A DNA stretch of 62,037 nt from JBBQWR01 sp038210495 (GTDB lineage: Bacteria > Planctomycetota > Planctomycetia > Pirellulales > DATAWG01), in NCBI GenBank assembly GCA_038210495.1, contig JBBQWR010000035.1:1-62037 (forward strand), read 5' to 3'. Of the stretch, positions 39,201 to 47,030 are shown in pieces. The notes beneath the pieces are model-generated. The model worked only from the letters and a program-made list of their open reading frames with translations, was not told the origin of the DNA and made no database searches. Positions within the stretch are counted from its first letter, which is position 1, and each line of letters opens with the position of its first letter. Made by a program: the position numbers and the translations under genes.

Positions 39201-39452
39201 GCGGACGTGCTCTTTAAACAGCGCGAGCCCACTGGCCATCTTGGCCGCATGATCTGCGTCGATCGGCGGCGAAGCGGCGGTGGCTTGAGCGGCAGGGGCT
39301 GGAGCGGCAGCGATCGTCGGCGCCAGATCGGCAGCCCTCATCCGCTGGCCCATCGCAACTGCGGCAACCAAACAGCTTGCGGAGCAAAGGAGGCGAAAAA
39401 ACCGCTCTGCGCGTAAGGCAACTGGTCGGCTCTGAGAAAGGTGTCCGGTCAT
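36228..39452 (-). CDS. PSD1-type protein: planctomycete cytochrome C, DUF1549 and DUF1553
   Basis: 1074 residues with a signal peptide (FRLLCSASCLVAAVAMG). A planctomycete-type cytochrome c segment has the haem motif CFKCH with GGESVESSLDINDR (about 90-110). DUF1549 follows (DDFVLAKMEAAGVAPNPPA; RRVYFDLIGLP; FGERWARRWLDLARFAES) and holds a second CxxCH (CARCHDHKYDP). An insert of strands of carbohydrate-binding type sits in the middle. DUF1553 closes the protein (RVAVNRLWQFHFGRGIVATPSDFGARGE; NAATP-like PTTTVAPQALYLMNNP). It is secreted and probably works with the downstream DUF1501 protein. Confidence 0.93.
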   Translation of the reverse strand: MTGHLSQSRPVALRAERFFRLLCSASCLVAAVAMGQRMRAADLAPTIAAAPAPAAQATAASPPIDADHAAKMASGLALFKEHVRPVLLAKCFKCHGGESVESSLDINDRAGLLKGGDNGAAVVVNSAQESLLYKLVAHSQKPHMPFEADQLSAEAIDQIGRWIDQGAPYDRPLKDADVAGSQWYEKTVPINARKFWSFQPLASAAPPVVKNTGWRQSPIDDFVLAKMEAAGVAPNPPASKRQLIRRVYFDLIGLPSTPEEIDAFEKDSSPDAYEKVVDRLLASQHFGERWARRWLDLARFAESHGFEHDSDRPTAYPYRDFVIRAFNDDLPYDTFIKWQLAGDEYEPENALANAATGFLAAGVHSTQITKNEAEKHRYDEMDDMVATMGASMLGLTIGCARCHDHKYDPIPQRDYYRLLSNFTTTVRSETDLPLDSEGYRKAKQEFDKQHEPLVAALKKYETDELPAKLAGWEKSRPAKAEKIEPWVVLQPTSLITAGGATFTKLDDGSYLATGANAKFDTYTFTAETSLAGITSLRIEPLADASMPHGGPGRAANGNFDLTDLRATVLSKHAKPGEAPIAIRLRNPRATFEQPGLPIKATIDGDAHSGWAVDPQFGKDHAAVYELDPPLTPDGPATLTVVMQFNGNDHHNFGRLRISVSTAAPPVELQTAALPAPVVEALLIPADKRTAAQQANLFTWYRARDADWRNLNAAVESHSKQAPKPAVQKTLIASEGLAPIRLHTQGDDYFKETYFLRRGDVNQKAAAAPPGVLQVLDTAPDREKHWQSAPPPGWRTSYRRRALAEWMTDHQYGAGNLLARVAVNRLWQFHFGRGIVATPSDFGARGEPPTHPQLLDYLAGQLIGSGWRLKSIHKMIAMSAAYKQSAEPNGASAKLDPENHLLWRHGTLRLEAEAIRDSLLVVSGSLDSTIYGPGTLDAASRRRSIYFTVKRSALIPMLTVFDAPDALGSMGVRPTTTVAPQALYLMNNPQVRQYARSFASRIAPKPETTLEDAVSAGYLIALGRAPTADEAADSLAFLNQQIGSHQRAGKRDSRLLGLADFCQTLMCLNEFVYVE

Positions 39453-39576
39453 CGCGGAGAACGGCGAGAGGATGGCTATTGCGGCGGGAAAGCGAGCCGG
39501 CGCGCGGGGTCGGCCAGCCGATCCATCTTACTTATCCCGTTCCCACACGGTCAAGCAAACGACGCGCGATGACGGA

Positions 39577-40305
39577 CTATGCCGCGGCCACGTCGGCCAG
39601 CATCGGCGCCGAGATCGGGCCCAGATAGTGGTTCACCGCGCATTGGCCGTCGAGCACCGTGAGATATGTGCAAGGCTTTTCGCACCACGAGCCGCTGTTG
39701 TAGTACTTGATGTCCGCTTGCTCGCTGACATATTCCAAATGAGTGTGGCCGCAGAGCACCGTGTCGCAATTCATCCGCTGAGCGTATTTTCTGGCTTGGC
39801 CCTCGATCTTCTCCGAGCAGCGGAGAAACGTCTTGCTGCGGTGCTTGGCCCATTTGCTCAGGCGATACGAGCGATCGATCTTGTGGAGCAGTCCGTAAAA
39901 GAAATCGACGACCCTCGTGATGATCGGATGGTCCGAAATGAAGTTGTCGAAAATGTGTCCGTGGAAAATTAGGATCCGGCGATCGCCCGAGTCGAGGATG
40001 TAATGATCGCGCACCTCGGCGCCGATCAGATGGGCAACGGTCGAGGCGTCTTCGGGATGGTCGTGGTTGCCGTTGGTCCACACGATCTTTACATGGTCCG
40101 AGAGGGAGCGGATCAGCGAGAGCACCTTCCAATGGCTTTTCTTAAGGCGGCGAAAATCCCACGAATCGAACACGTCGCCATTTAGGATTAGCTCCCGAGT
40201 TGGAAGCGTATCGTCCTTGATCTGCTCGAGAAAGTCGACGATTTGCTTCGCCTGACAGACGTCGCTACCCAGGTGCAGATCAGAAATCACGATCGCATCG
40301 TACAT
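39577..40305 (-). CDS. LpxH-like calcineurin-type metallophosphoesterase
   Basis: 242 residues. Metal-binding motifs of the calcineurin fold are in order: SDLHLGS (about 8-14), NGDVFD (about 42-47), NGNHD (about 78-82), HGH (about 114-116) and GHTH (about 187-190). The family includes UDP-2,3-diacylglucosamine diphosphatase LpxH of lipid A synthesis, and the length fits. With the LptD-like gene in the same window an LPS role is plausible, but other phosphoesterases share these motifs. The start at 40305 (MYDAIVISDLHLG) is preferred over 40320. Confidence 0.85.
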   Translation of the reverse strand: MYDAIVISDLHLGSDVCQAKQIVDFLEQIKDDTLPTRELILNGDVFDSWDFRRLKKSHWKVLSLIRSLSDHVKIVWTNGNHDHPEDASTVAHLIGAEVRDHYILDSGDRRILIFHGHIFDNFISDHPIITRVVDFFYGLLHKIDRSYRLSKWAKHRSKTFLRCSEKIEGQARKYAQRMNCDTVLCGHTHLEYVSEQADIKYYNSGSWCEKPCTYLTVLDGQCAVNHYLGPISAPMLADVAAA

Positions 40306-40573
40306 GGCAGGACTCCGCAACGAGTTTTCGACAATTAATCCACAGCCAACGTGGCGTCTCTTTTTTAGTCCACCGCTTCCAGGGGCGAAAGAGAAATTTG
40401 GCCGGATATTTGATGTCTCACGAACTTCTCATATGATGTCAATGCTACCAGAGGAGTCGCGTCGCGACCACCATAACTGGCCCGTGAGATCCCGTCTGAC
40501 GATAGCACCTCACCGAACCCGACTCGGCGGGTCGGCGCCTTTTTTGCGCATCGGCGAATCGAAGAGGGCTGCG

Positions 40574-40917
40574 ATGAAGCTAGCAATCTCACTCGTCGCG
40601 ATACAGACGCTGTGCGGCATGTTTTGCGGCGTCGCGAGCGCCGATACTCGCACTATTTTACGTGGCTGCTGCCGCCGGACAACGAGCGGCTCCAGGCGTG
40701 CGTCGCCGATATGAGGAAAGTCGTGGCCGCGGCGAGCGGCGATTCGCCATGGCAAAGTTCGCGAATATCGGGTCGCGGGCATCCGCCGATTAGTCATCAC
40801 ATCTCCGCTGAATTCCGACAACGGAACCGCGACACCTGGGTCGCCCACCAGCTCGACCGATTCCGCAGCCGCCGCGCCTATCGGCATCCTGCTGCGCCGC
40901 GAGTCGACCGGACGACG
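40574..40917 (+). pseudogene. Possible decayed secreted-protein gene
   Basis: ATG 40574 starts a convincing signal peptide (MKLAISLVAIQTLCGMFCG then VASAD). After about 27 residues the coding-like sequence shifts frame (YFTWLLPPDNERLQACVADM) and later shifts again (VREYRVAGIRRLVITSP). Either two frameshifts have broken a short exported protein or the resemblance is chance. It lies between the phosphoesterase gene, which is on the other strand, and the tRNA. The rest of 40306-40573 shows no gene. Confidence 0.35.
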
Positions 40918-40945
40918 AAGGATATCGATAGAGAGAAACTCCGAA

Positions 40946-41018
<73 letters not shown>

Positions 41019-41091
41019 GATTGCGCCAGAATTCATGGCGTTAACGGCTAGTGTTGCGTTATTTCTTGCTTGAATCAGCGCCTCCTGCGCC

Positions 41092-41130
41092 TCGGAGAAG
41101 GGGACAGTCCCCGGCGGTTTTGTGAGTGGC
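41092..41130 (-). repeat. 3'-end repeat (GGGGACTGTCCCC family), copy 4
   Basis: On the minus strand CAAAACCGCC then GGGGACTGTCCCCTTCTCC. It lies 130 bp beyond the stop of the zinc-ribbon gene and in its orientation, between that gene and the tRNA. Confidence 0.75.
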
Positions 41131-41259
41131 TCCAACGCGACGGGCAGCGTCGAATGGCCGATTCTAGCAAAGCGGCGACTGCCCGCACAACGAAGCCCAT
41201 GCCAAAGAGGCTGCGCCCCGGTTGTGGCGTGACTCGACGACGCGAGAGCGCCGCTCTCA

Positions 41260-43206
41260 TTATTGCTTCGCCACGGGCCAGGCGCTCAGGACCGCTTGCA
41301 GCCGAATATGCGCCGACTGCGGCGCCCGGACGATGAGATAGCGGCTCGCGGAATCGAACCGAATGACCGTGGCGGCCGCGACGTCCGGCGGAAGTTGCAA
41401 ATCGCGCTGCAATTGCGAAACTATCGCGGCGCCGTCGCCGCTGGGCGCCAAACTGCGGGCGGAATAGAACTCCAGCTCCGTTCGCCGGGCGGCCGCCTCG
41501 GGGGTCGTGATTTCGATCGTGCGTGGACCGACCACCCGCCATGTGAGTTCCAGAGATTCTAGCAGCGATGTCAGACACTGACCTAGCGATTGACGCTCGA
41601 TCACTAGCACGGCCTCGGTGTCGACCGACAGGCGCTGCTCGACGAGCGACACGCCATCGATCAGCAGCGTGACATTTCCCGCGCGGCGCAGGTGATCGAC
41701 GATCCGGCTTAGCGGCTCCGACCGGGCGAAGTTGGCCGTCAGCGGCTGGCCAATCGCCGCCTCGGCGCCGGCGGTTCGCGGCTGTAAGCGGAATCGGGCC
41801 GGATTGAGCTTGCTGCGAAGCGGCAGACCCCGCGCCACTCGTAGCTTTTCGCAGAGCTCGAGCATTTGAGCGTGGGCCGATTCCGTTTGTTCGACCACGA
41901 GCGCGCTGTCGGTCCAACGGCTCGCGCCCGATCCGCCCTTTTCTTTCCACGATTTTGCATCAACTAAATCATGAATGAGCGCATCGAATCGAGCCGGCTC
42001 GCCATCGGCGCCCGGCACGAGATCGGCGACGTTGTAGCGCACACGGCGCAGTTCCGTTTGCTTCGGCCGGCTCACAAGCAGTTGATGATCGACGGTGATG
42101 GCAATCAGTCCCATGGGCGCGAGCAACTCATCGAGCGCGCCACCGATCGTCGTGCCCTTAACGTCGACAGAAACCGGCTCATCGGCGGACAACGACATCT
42201 CGGCCAGCGTGTCGAGATCGAGCGTGATCGGCACGGAGCCAAGTTGACTGAGATCGGCCAGGACGCGCCATAGCGGCGTGTTGTGGTACGAAATCGCGGC
42301 TAACGGATCGGTCAATCGAGCGGCCACGTCGATCTGCCGCGGCGCAATGCGTTCGAGCGTGGGACGAATCTCGCGCGGCGGATCGGCGGCCACCGGCGCC
42401 GTCGCCGGCGCGATTTCAATGGCGATCGGCGGCGGAGCAACAGGTTTCTCCGCAACAGCCGGCGAGCGGGGGGCGTCAGCCCCCTGTTCCACAGCGCCGC
42501 CGCTGGCTCGATCCGCAGCAATTTTCTTTTGTTCTCCAACGACTTGAGCGGCATCCGCCTTCTCAACCGTGGCCTCATTTTTCGTGACCTGAGCGGCGAC
42601 GTTCGCCGGCGCCGGCGCCTTTTCTTGCGGCGTGGGCACCACTGCCACCGCTTGACCGTGGCTCTCCTGCTGGACCACGGCCGGCTGCAATCCGCCTCGC
42701 TGATTCATATAAAGAATCAGGCCCGCGGCCGCCAAACTCAACGCCGTCGCTGTAACGAACGTCGGCCAGAACCAGCGAGGCCCAGCCGCGTCAGCAATTC
42801 CGCCCGGCCGGATGACCGCCGCTGGTTGTGCAGCCGGCGAAGCTTTCGTCGACAAACGGGCAACCGTGGGAACCATTTTAGTTGGCGCCGCAGGAATCGC
42901 AGCGGCGGCCGGCGCCAGCTTCGCCACCAATCGCACGCCGCTTTTCTTACTCGCACTAGCCACGGTTTGATCGCTTACCGGCGTCGCAACGGCGCCGTGC
43001 GTCGTTGCGGCAACCGGATGTTTCCATGCCCCGGCGGCGGCTTGCTCCTCCGGCAATGGCGGCGGCTCTTCCTGCCAGTCCGGCGGCGGCGCGACCAGCA
43101 CCATGCTCTGGCACTTCGGACAAGCGAGAATCTGTCCGATGGCAGCCCGATCGGCGACCTTCAATCTCGTTCCGCACGTGGTGCAAGCGATATGAAAGAG
43201 GGTCAC
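41260..43206 (-). CDS. Zinc-ribbon membrane protein with secretin/STN-like periplasmic domains
   Basis: 648 residues, GTG start. A zinc ribbon (CTTCGTRLKV... CPKC) occupies about residues 8-34. A low-complexity linker leads to one membrane helix (FVTATALSLAAAGLILYM, about 150-168). After a further Ala/Pro/Glu linker come repeated domains: LTDPLAAISYHNTPLWRVLADLSQLGSVPITLD and SEPLSRIVDHLRRAGNVTLLIDGVSL, the pattern of the STN/secretin short domain. This suggests assembly or ligand binding across the periplasm, but no pore module is present. Its GTG overlaps the stop of the pseudokinase gene (GTGA, 43206-43203), so both are co-translated. Confidence 0.78.
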   Translation of the reverse strand: MTLFHIACTTCGTRLKVADRAAIGQILACPKCQSMVLVAPPPDWQEEPPPLPEEQAAAGAWKHPVAATTHGAVATPVSDQTVASASKKSGVRLVAKLAPAAAAIPAAPTKMVPTVARLSTKASPAAQPAAVIRPGGIADAAGPRWFWPTFVTATALSLAAAGLILYMNQRGGLQPAVVQQESHGQAVAVVPTPQEKAPAPANVAAQVTKNEATVEKADAAQVVGEQKKIAADRASGGAVEQGADAPRSPAVAEKPVAPPPIAIEIAPATAPVAADPPREIRPTLERIAPRQIDVAARLTDPLAAISYHNTPLWRVLADLSQLGSVPITLDLDTLAEMSLSADEPVSVDVKGTTIGGALDELLAPMGLIAITVDHQLLVSRPKQTELRRVRYNVADLVPGADGEPARFDALIHDLVDAKSWKEKGGSGASRWTDSALVVEQTESAHAQMLELCEKLRVARGLPLRSKLNPARFRLQPRTAGAEAAIGQPLTANFARSEPLSRIVDHLRRAGNVTLLIDGVSLVEQRLSVDTEAVLVIERQSLGQCLTSLLESLELTWRVVGPRTIEITTPEAAARRTELEFYSARSLAPSGDGAAIVSQLQRDLQLPPDVAAATVIRFDSASRYLIVRAPQSAHIRLQAVLSAWPVAKQ

Positions 43207-46200
43207 GGTTTTTTCTTCGGAGCAGGTTTCGCGCCCGGCCCGGTCTGCAACTCGGGCGGAATCTTGTCACCCCGCTTCGTGGCCGACGCGCGGGTGGTGA
43301 TGAACAGCATGTCAGGCCCGCCCGGCTGCTTGGGCTTGACGACATAGATCAGTTTACCGTCCGGATTGGCCAAAAGCATGATTTTCCGGAGGATTTCGTC
43401 CCCCGGCTTGTCATTTTCGTCCAGCGTGAACGATTGGTTCTTGGTTATGCCCTCGAGTTGAAGGTCGCCGCCAGCCAGTTCGTAGGGAACCGATAGGTCG
43501 TCGAATAGCATCTGGAGCGATTTTTCCAGCGTATCGCGAGGAAACTTGAGCGACGTTTTCTTCTTCAACATCTCCTGAATCGTGAGTTTCTTCTCGGTCG
43601 AGCCTCCGGAGCCGGCCTGCAATGGCTGCTCGGCCATCGCGATCTCGCTGGCCAACAGGACATTGTGCGCGGCGATGCCCGGCATGTAGCTGCGGAGGAC
43701 GACGACATCGTCCTCGACGTCGCTACGAATGAAGTCGCTCATGACGCGAAGCTGCTGGGGAAATCGCCCGAGCAGTTTTTTCGCGTACTTGTGCAGCGAC
43801 AAATTGTTGAGCGCGTCTTCCACCGCGTCGGGAATCACGCGGGCGCGGGTGGCAAACTGCGAGGCGACGACCGAGGGCTCCTTGTTCGGCGGGCCGTTGA
43901 CCTTCAACTCGATGAACACGTCACCCTTGAGATGCAAGCTAAAAATCGCCGCCTGGGCTTCGCCGGCGAAGAACGTATCGAGCGGCTTGCGGAGCGAGCC
44001 CATTTCCCCCATCAAAAATGTTTGGTTGTCTCCCAGCACGGCGCCGGGAAGAAACACGAGCGAGACGTCGCGATCGGCGTCCGAGCTCATGAGCATCAGC
44101 TCCAAGTGCCGATCGAGCGCGGGAATCGCGGCGGCGCCGGCGCTGGCGATTTCTTTGATCTGCTGAGCGGGTCCGATGATTAATACCTTGCTGGCGTCTT
44201 TGGAGGGCAGATAGTAGCACCAAGGGTTGCCCGCGTAGTACGTCTCGTCGCCAACCGTCGTCGCCGCCGGATTGCCCCAGCCGGCGAGCAGACCGTCGGC
44301 CGCTATTTTTTCGGATGCGCGTATGAGCAGCACGGGCGCCAGCGCGCCGTTGCCCGTGTCGTGCCAAGTGATGATCGCTTGATCGATCTGCGGCAGTTCG
44401 AGGCCGGTCGCCGTTTTTAGCGATGCTTGAGCGGTCGCAGCCCAGGGACCCAGCGCCGGAATTAACTGATCGCCATCCGGTCGGCGTAGGATCGCGGCTG
44501 GGCGAATCGCCAAAATGGCTTGGGCGCCCGACGCCACATGGCTAAGCTCCAGCGGCTGACCCGCGGTTGGCGAGACCCACGGGGTTTGGCCGTCGTCGGG
44601 GATAATGTCGCTTTGGACCGGCGGCGTGATCTTCGTTTTGGGCGGTGGCTTAATCGACGGTTTATTGCCTCCGGCGTCGACCGGGGTTGGCTTCACGTCA
44701 GTCGGCGGTTTAACCGGCAGATTCTTGTCGGGCGGCCGCTTGATTAACGACGGATCGGCCGCCGGTATATTGCTTGGAGTAATATCGGCGACGTCCGAAT
44801 TGTGGCCCATCGACAAGGCCGCGATCAGGCCGCCAATGCACAACACCGCGACCAAAACGCCTCCGCCGACGAGCAGAGGCAAGGACTGGCCGCCGCTGGA
44901 AGTTTTGCTCCGGCGCGGCGAGGTCGCCACCGCGCCCCCTTGAGCGTTCGCCATCGTAACCCCGGCCCTATCGGTCATCGCGGCGCCGGCGGTCGGTTCG
45001 CGCCGCTTTCGCGCGAGGGCCGGAGCAAAGTCTTGCGTACCATCGTGAATCGGCTCGCGCGCGACCGGCGGAGCAAACATCTCGGCGTCGGCAGGGTCGG
45101 CCACGGCTTGATTGCCGCGAGGCGCCGGCGCCATCGACATCAAGTCGGCGTACTGGGGCCGGTCGTGATTCACGGCCGGAACGAAATCCAAGGGGTCGAT
45201 TTTTTCGGAAGCGTCGAACGCGCCGAAGTGATTCTCCGCGTAAGCCGGAGGCGCTTCGTACGCGGCCGGTTCCGGCGCATGATACCCTGGTTCGACCGGC
45301 GGCGCTCCGGCGTATTCAATCGGCGGCGGTTGATACATAACGGCCTGTTGAGCGGCGGCTGGGGCCGCTGTTGCTTGGGCCGCATTGGCTTGATCCGTCG
45401 CGGCTTGAATTGCCCCCGCCTGATGCGAGGCCGCATAGCTGGCCATTTGCAGCATCGTCGGAATTTCGCCGGGCGCCGCTCCCGGCGCTCGCGACTGCTG
45501 CTGCAGCCAGGCATCGAACGAGGCCAGCGTCGGCGCGATCGGCGGCGCAGCGTGCAACTGCGCGGGATCGACGAAGTAGGCCAGTGCATCGGCGACCTGC
45601 CCCGCGTCTTGATAACGCTGAGCCGGATCCTTGGCCATCAAATAGCCGATCATCTGGGCTAATTCCGTCGGCACGCCATATGACTCGAGGGCCACAATCG
45701 GTTCGCTCGCATGTCGAGTCAGTTTCGATGCGATATCTCCGCCCGCGAAGGGTGGCCAGCCCATGAGCATATGAAATAGCGTTCCGCCGACGGCATAAAG
45801 ATCCGTGGTCACATCCGGTGGTCGACCCGGGTGTGCCAGTTCCGGCGCCGCGTAATCGGCCGCTTGCAGTAGCTTTCCGCTCGGATCGTCGGCGGTCCAG
45901 TCGATCGGCCCCGGGCCGCCGAGCGGCTCGGGCGCCAGCGGGCATTGCAATAGCTTCACCTGTCCCTCGGCGGTGAGCCAGAGATTGTCGGGCCGAAACT
46001 CGCCGTGCGGCTGACCCATTTGATGCAATCGCGCTAGGCCCGTGACCGCCTGCCCCAGGAGTCGGCAGGCGTCGGGCGGAGCGAGCCTTGCATTACCCGT
46101 CAGATGCGTCGCGAGCGAATCGCCCGTGAGATTTTCGAGCACCGCGATCTTGAACTTACCCAGATCGAGCAGTTGGTAGACGTCGCTAACATGGGGATGA

Positions 46201-46601
46201 GCGGCGTAGCAGGCCCAGGCCAGTTGCTGAAGAGCGGCCGGCCAACGCTCGGGGTCCTGTCCGATTTCCTTGGGCAGAAAATAGAGCAGCACCGAATGAT
46301 GTGTGCCGATATGCACCGCTCGAAACAAGCCGCCGAGCCGGCCATCCTTGGTGCGAATCCGGTCGTAGACGCAATATTCGCCGTAGATAAACGGCCCCGC
46401 CCGACCGGCCAGCAGCGTCTGCGATTGAAATCGCGACAGCGAGCCCTGGGCGACCAACCACTGAGCGAGCGTGTTGGCGTTGCCCTGCTCCGTCGCGCCT
46501 TTGACGTGGGCGAAAGCGGCCTCAAGCTGCTCGCAATCGCTCGGCGCGAGCAGCCGGCTATCCGTGGCCAACTTCCAGAAATCGGCAATCGAAACGCTCA
46601 T
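43203..46601 (-). CDS. Membrane pseudokinase (Ser/Thr kinase fold) with a C-terminal extracytoplasmic region
   Basis: 1132 residues. Residues 1-70 match the small N-terminal domain common in planctomycete kinases. A kinase fold (about 75-350) shows a typical C-lobe (PDVTTDLYAVGGTLFHMLMGWPPFAG) but lacks catalytic residues: HRD reads HGE (HGEFRPDNLWL), no DFG is found after the expected strand (VKLLQCPL), and the VAIK lysine position holds leucine (VLLYFLPK). A long Ala/Gln/Pro linker leads to one helix (LPLLVGGGVLVAVLCIGGLIAALS). The outer part has strands without a known motif and a C-terminal secretin-like stretch (KLTIQEMLKKKTSLKFPRD). Likely a scaffold rather than an enzyme. Confidence 0.82.
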   Translation of the reverse strand: MSVSIADFWKLATDSRLLAPSDCEQLEAAFAHVKGATEQGNANTLAQWLVAQGSLSRFQSQTLLAGRAGPFIYGEYCVYDRIRTKDGRLGGLFRAVHIGTHHSVLLYFLPKEIGQDPERWPAALQQLAWACYAAHPHVSDVYQLLDLGKFKIAVLENLTGDSLATHLTGNARLAPPDACRLLGQAVTGLARLHQMGQPHGEFRPDNLWLTAEGQVKLLQCPLAPEPLGGPGPIDWTADDPSGKLLQAADYAAPELAHPGRPPDVTTDLYAVGGTLFHMLMGWPPFAGGDIASKLTRHASEPIVALESYGVPTELAQMIGYLMAKDPAQRYQDAGQVADALAYFVDPAQLHAAPPIAPTLASFDAWLQQQSRAPGAAPGEIPTMLQMASYAASHQAGAIQAATDQANAAQATAAPAAAQQAVMYQPPPIEYAGAPPVEPGYHAPEPAAYEAPPAYAENHFGAFDASEKIDPLDFVPAVNHDRPQYADLMSMAPAPRGNQAVADPADAEMFAPPVAREPIHDGTQDFAPALARKRREPTAGAAMTDRAGVTMANAQGGAVATSPRRSKTSSGGQSLPLLVGGGVLVAVLCIGGLIAALSMGHNSDVADITPSNIPAADPSLIKRPPDKNLPVKPPTDVKPTPVDAGGNKPSIKPPPKTKITPPVQSDIIPDDGQTPWVSPTAGQPLELSHVASGAQAILAIRPAAILRRPDGDQLIPALGPWAATAQASLKTATGLELPQIDQAIITWHDTGNGALAPVLLIRASEKIAADGLLAGWGNPAATTVGDETYYAGNPWCYYLPSKDASKVLIIGPAQQIKEIASAGAAAIPALDRHLELMLMSSDADRDVSLVFLPGAVLGDNQTFLMGEMGSLRKPLDTFFAGEAQAAIFSLHLKGDVFIELKVNGPPNKEPSVVASQFATRARVIPDAVEDALNNLSLHKYAKKLLGRFPQQLRVMSDFIRSDVEDDVVVLRSYMPGIAAHNVLLASEIAMAEQPLQAGSGGSTEKKLTIQEMLKKKTSLKFPRDTLEKSLQMLFDDLSVPYELAGGDLQLEGITKNQSFTLDENDKPGDEILRKIMLLANPDGKLIYVVKPKQPGGPDMLFITTRASATKRGDKIPPELQTGPGAKPAPKKKP

Positions 46602-46859
46602 GCTTCCGGAGGTCCCCAGCCTAATACGTCGCATTGATTCGCGATGGCGATTCGCACTGAAACGCCGGACCAACGCGGCGAGCGAAATCGCGCGTCGAGC
46701 GACAAAATGCGTCCGGGGGAAACGCAGCCCATGGGCCGGCTGCAATCTCCCAGACGCCCCTTTTATCGTAAGCGCTCCAGAAACGATTTGCAAAGGCCGG
46801 ATCGATCTGTTTGCCCCCTGCCTTCATTGGCAACGGCGACATCGAACTTCTCGCGACCG

Positions 46860-46888
46860 TTGACATCGTCGAGGCGAATGGATTCAAT
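46860..46888 (+). promoter_or_regulatory. Possible promoter of the caspase-vWA gene
   Basis: TTGACA at 46860-46865, 17-bp spacer, TTCAAT at 46883-46888; the leader would be about 136 nt. It lies in the 429-bp gap (46602-47030) between divergent genes. The rest of the gap holds only a partial copy of the 3'-end repeat at 46961-47000 and no gene. Confidence 0.35.
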
Positions 46889-47030
46889 CAACCATGATCC
46901 GCACGCCCGGCTTTTTGAGGGGATCCCGGCAAAAAATCCACTCCCGCTGGACGGCTTTTTAGAACTGCTCGCAAAACCGTCGGCGCTTCTCCGAGGCGGC
47001 TATGTAAGGGCTTCTTAGGGAAATCGGCGT

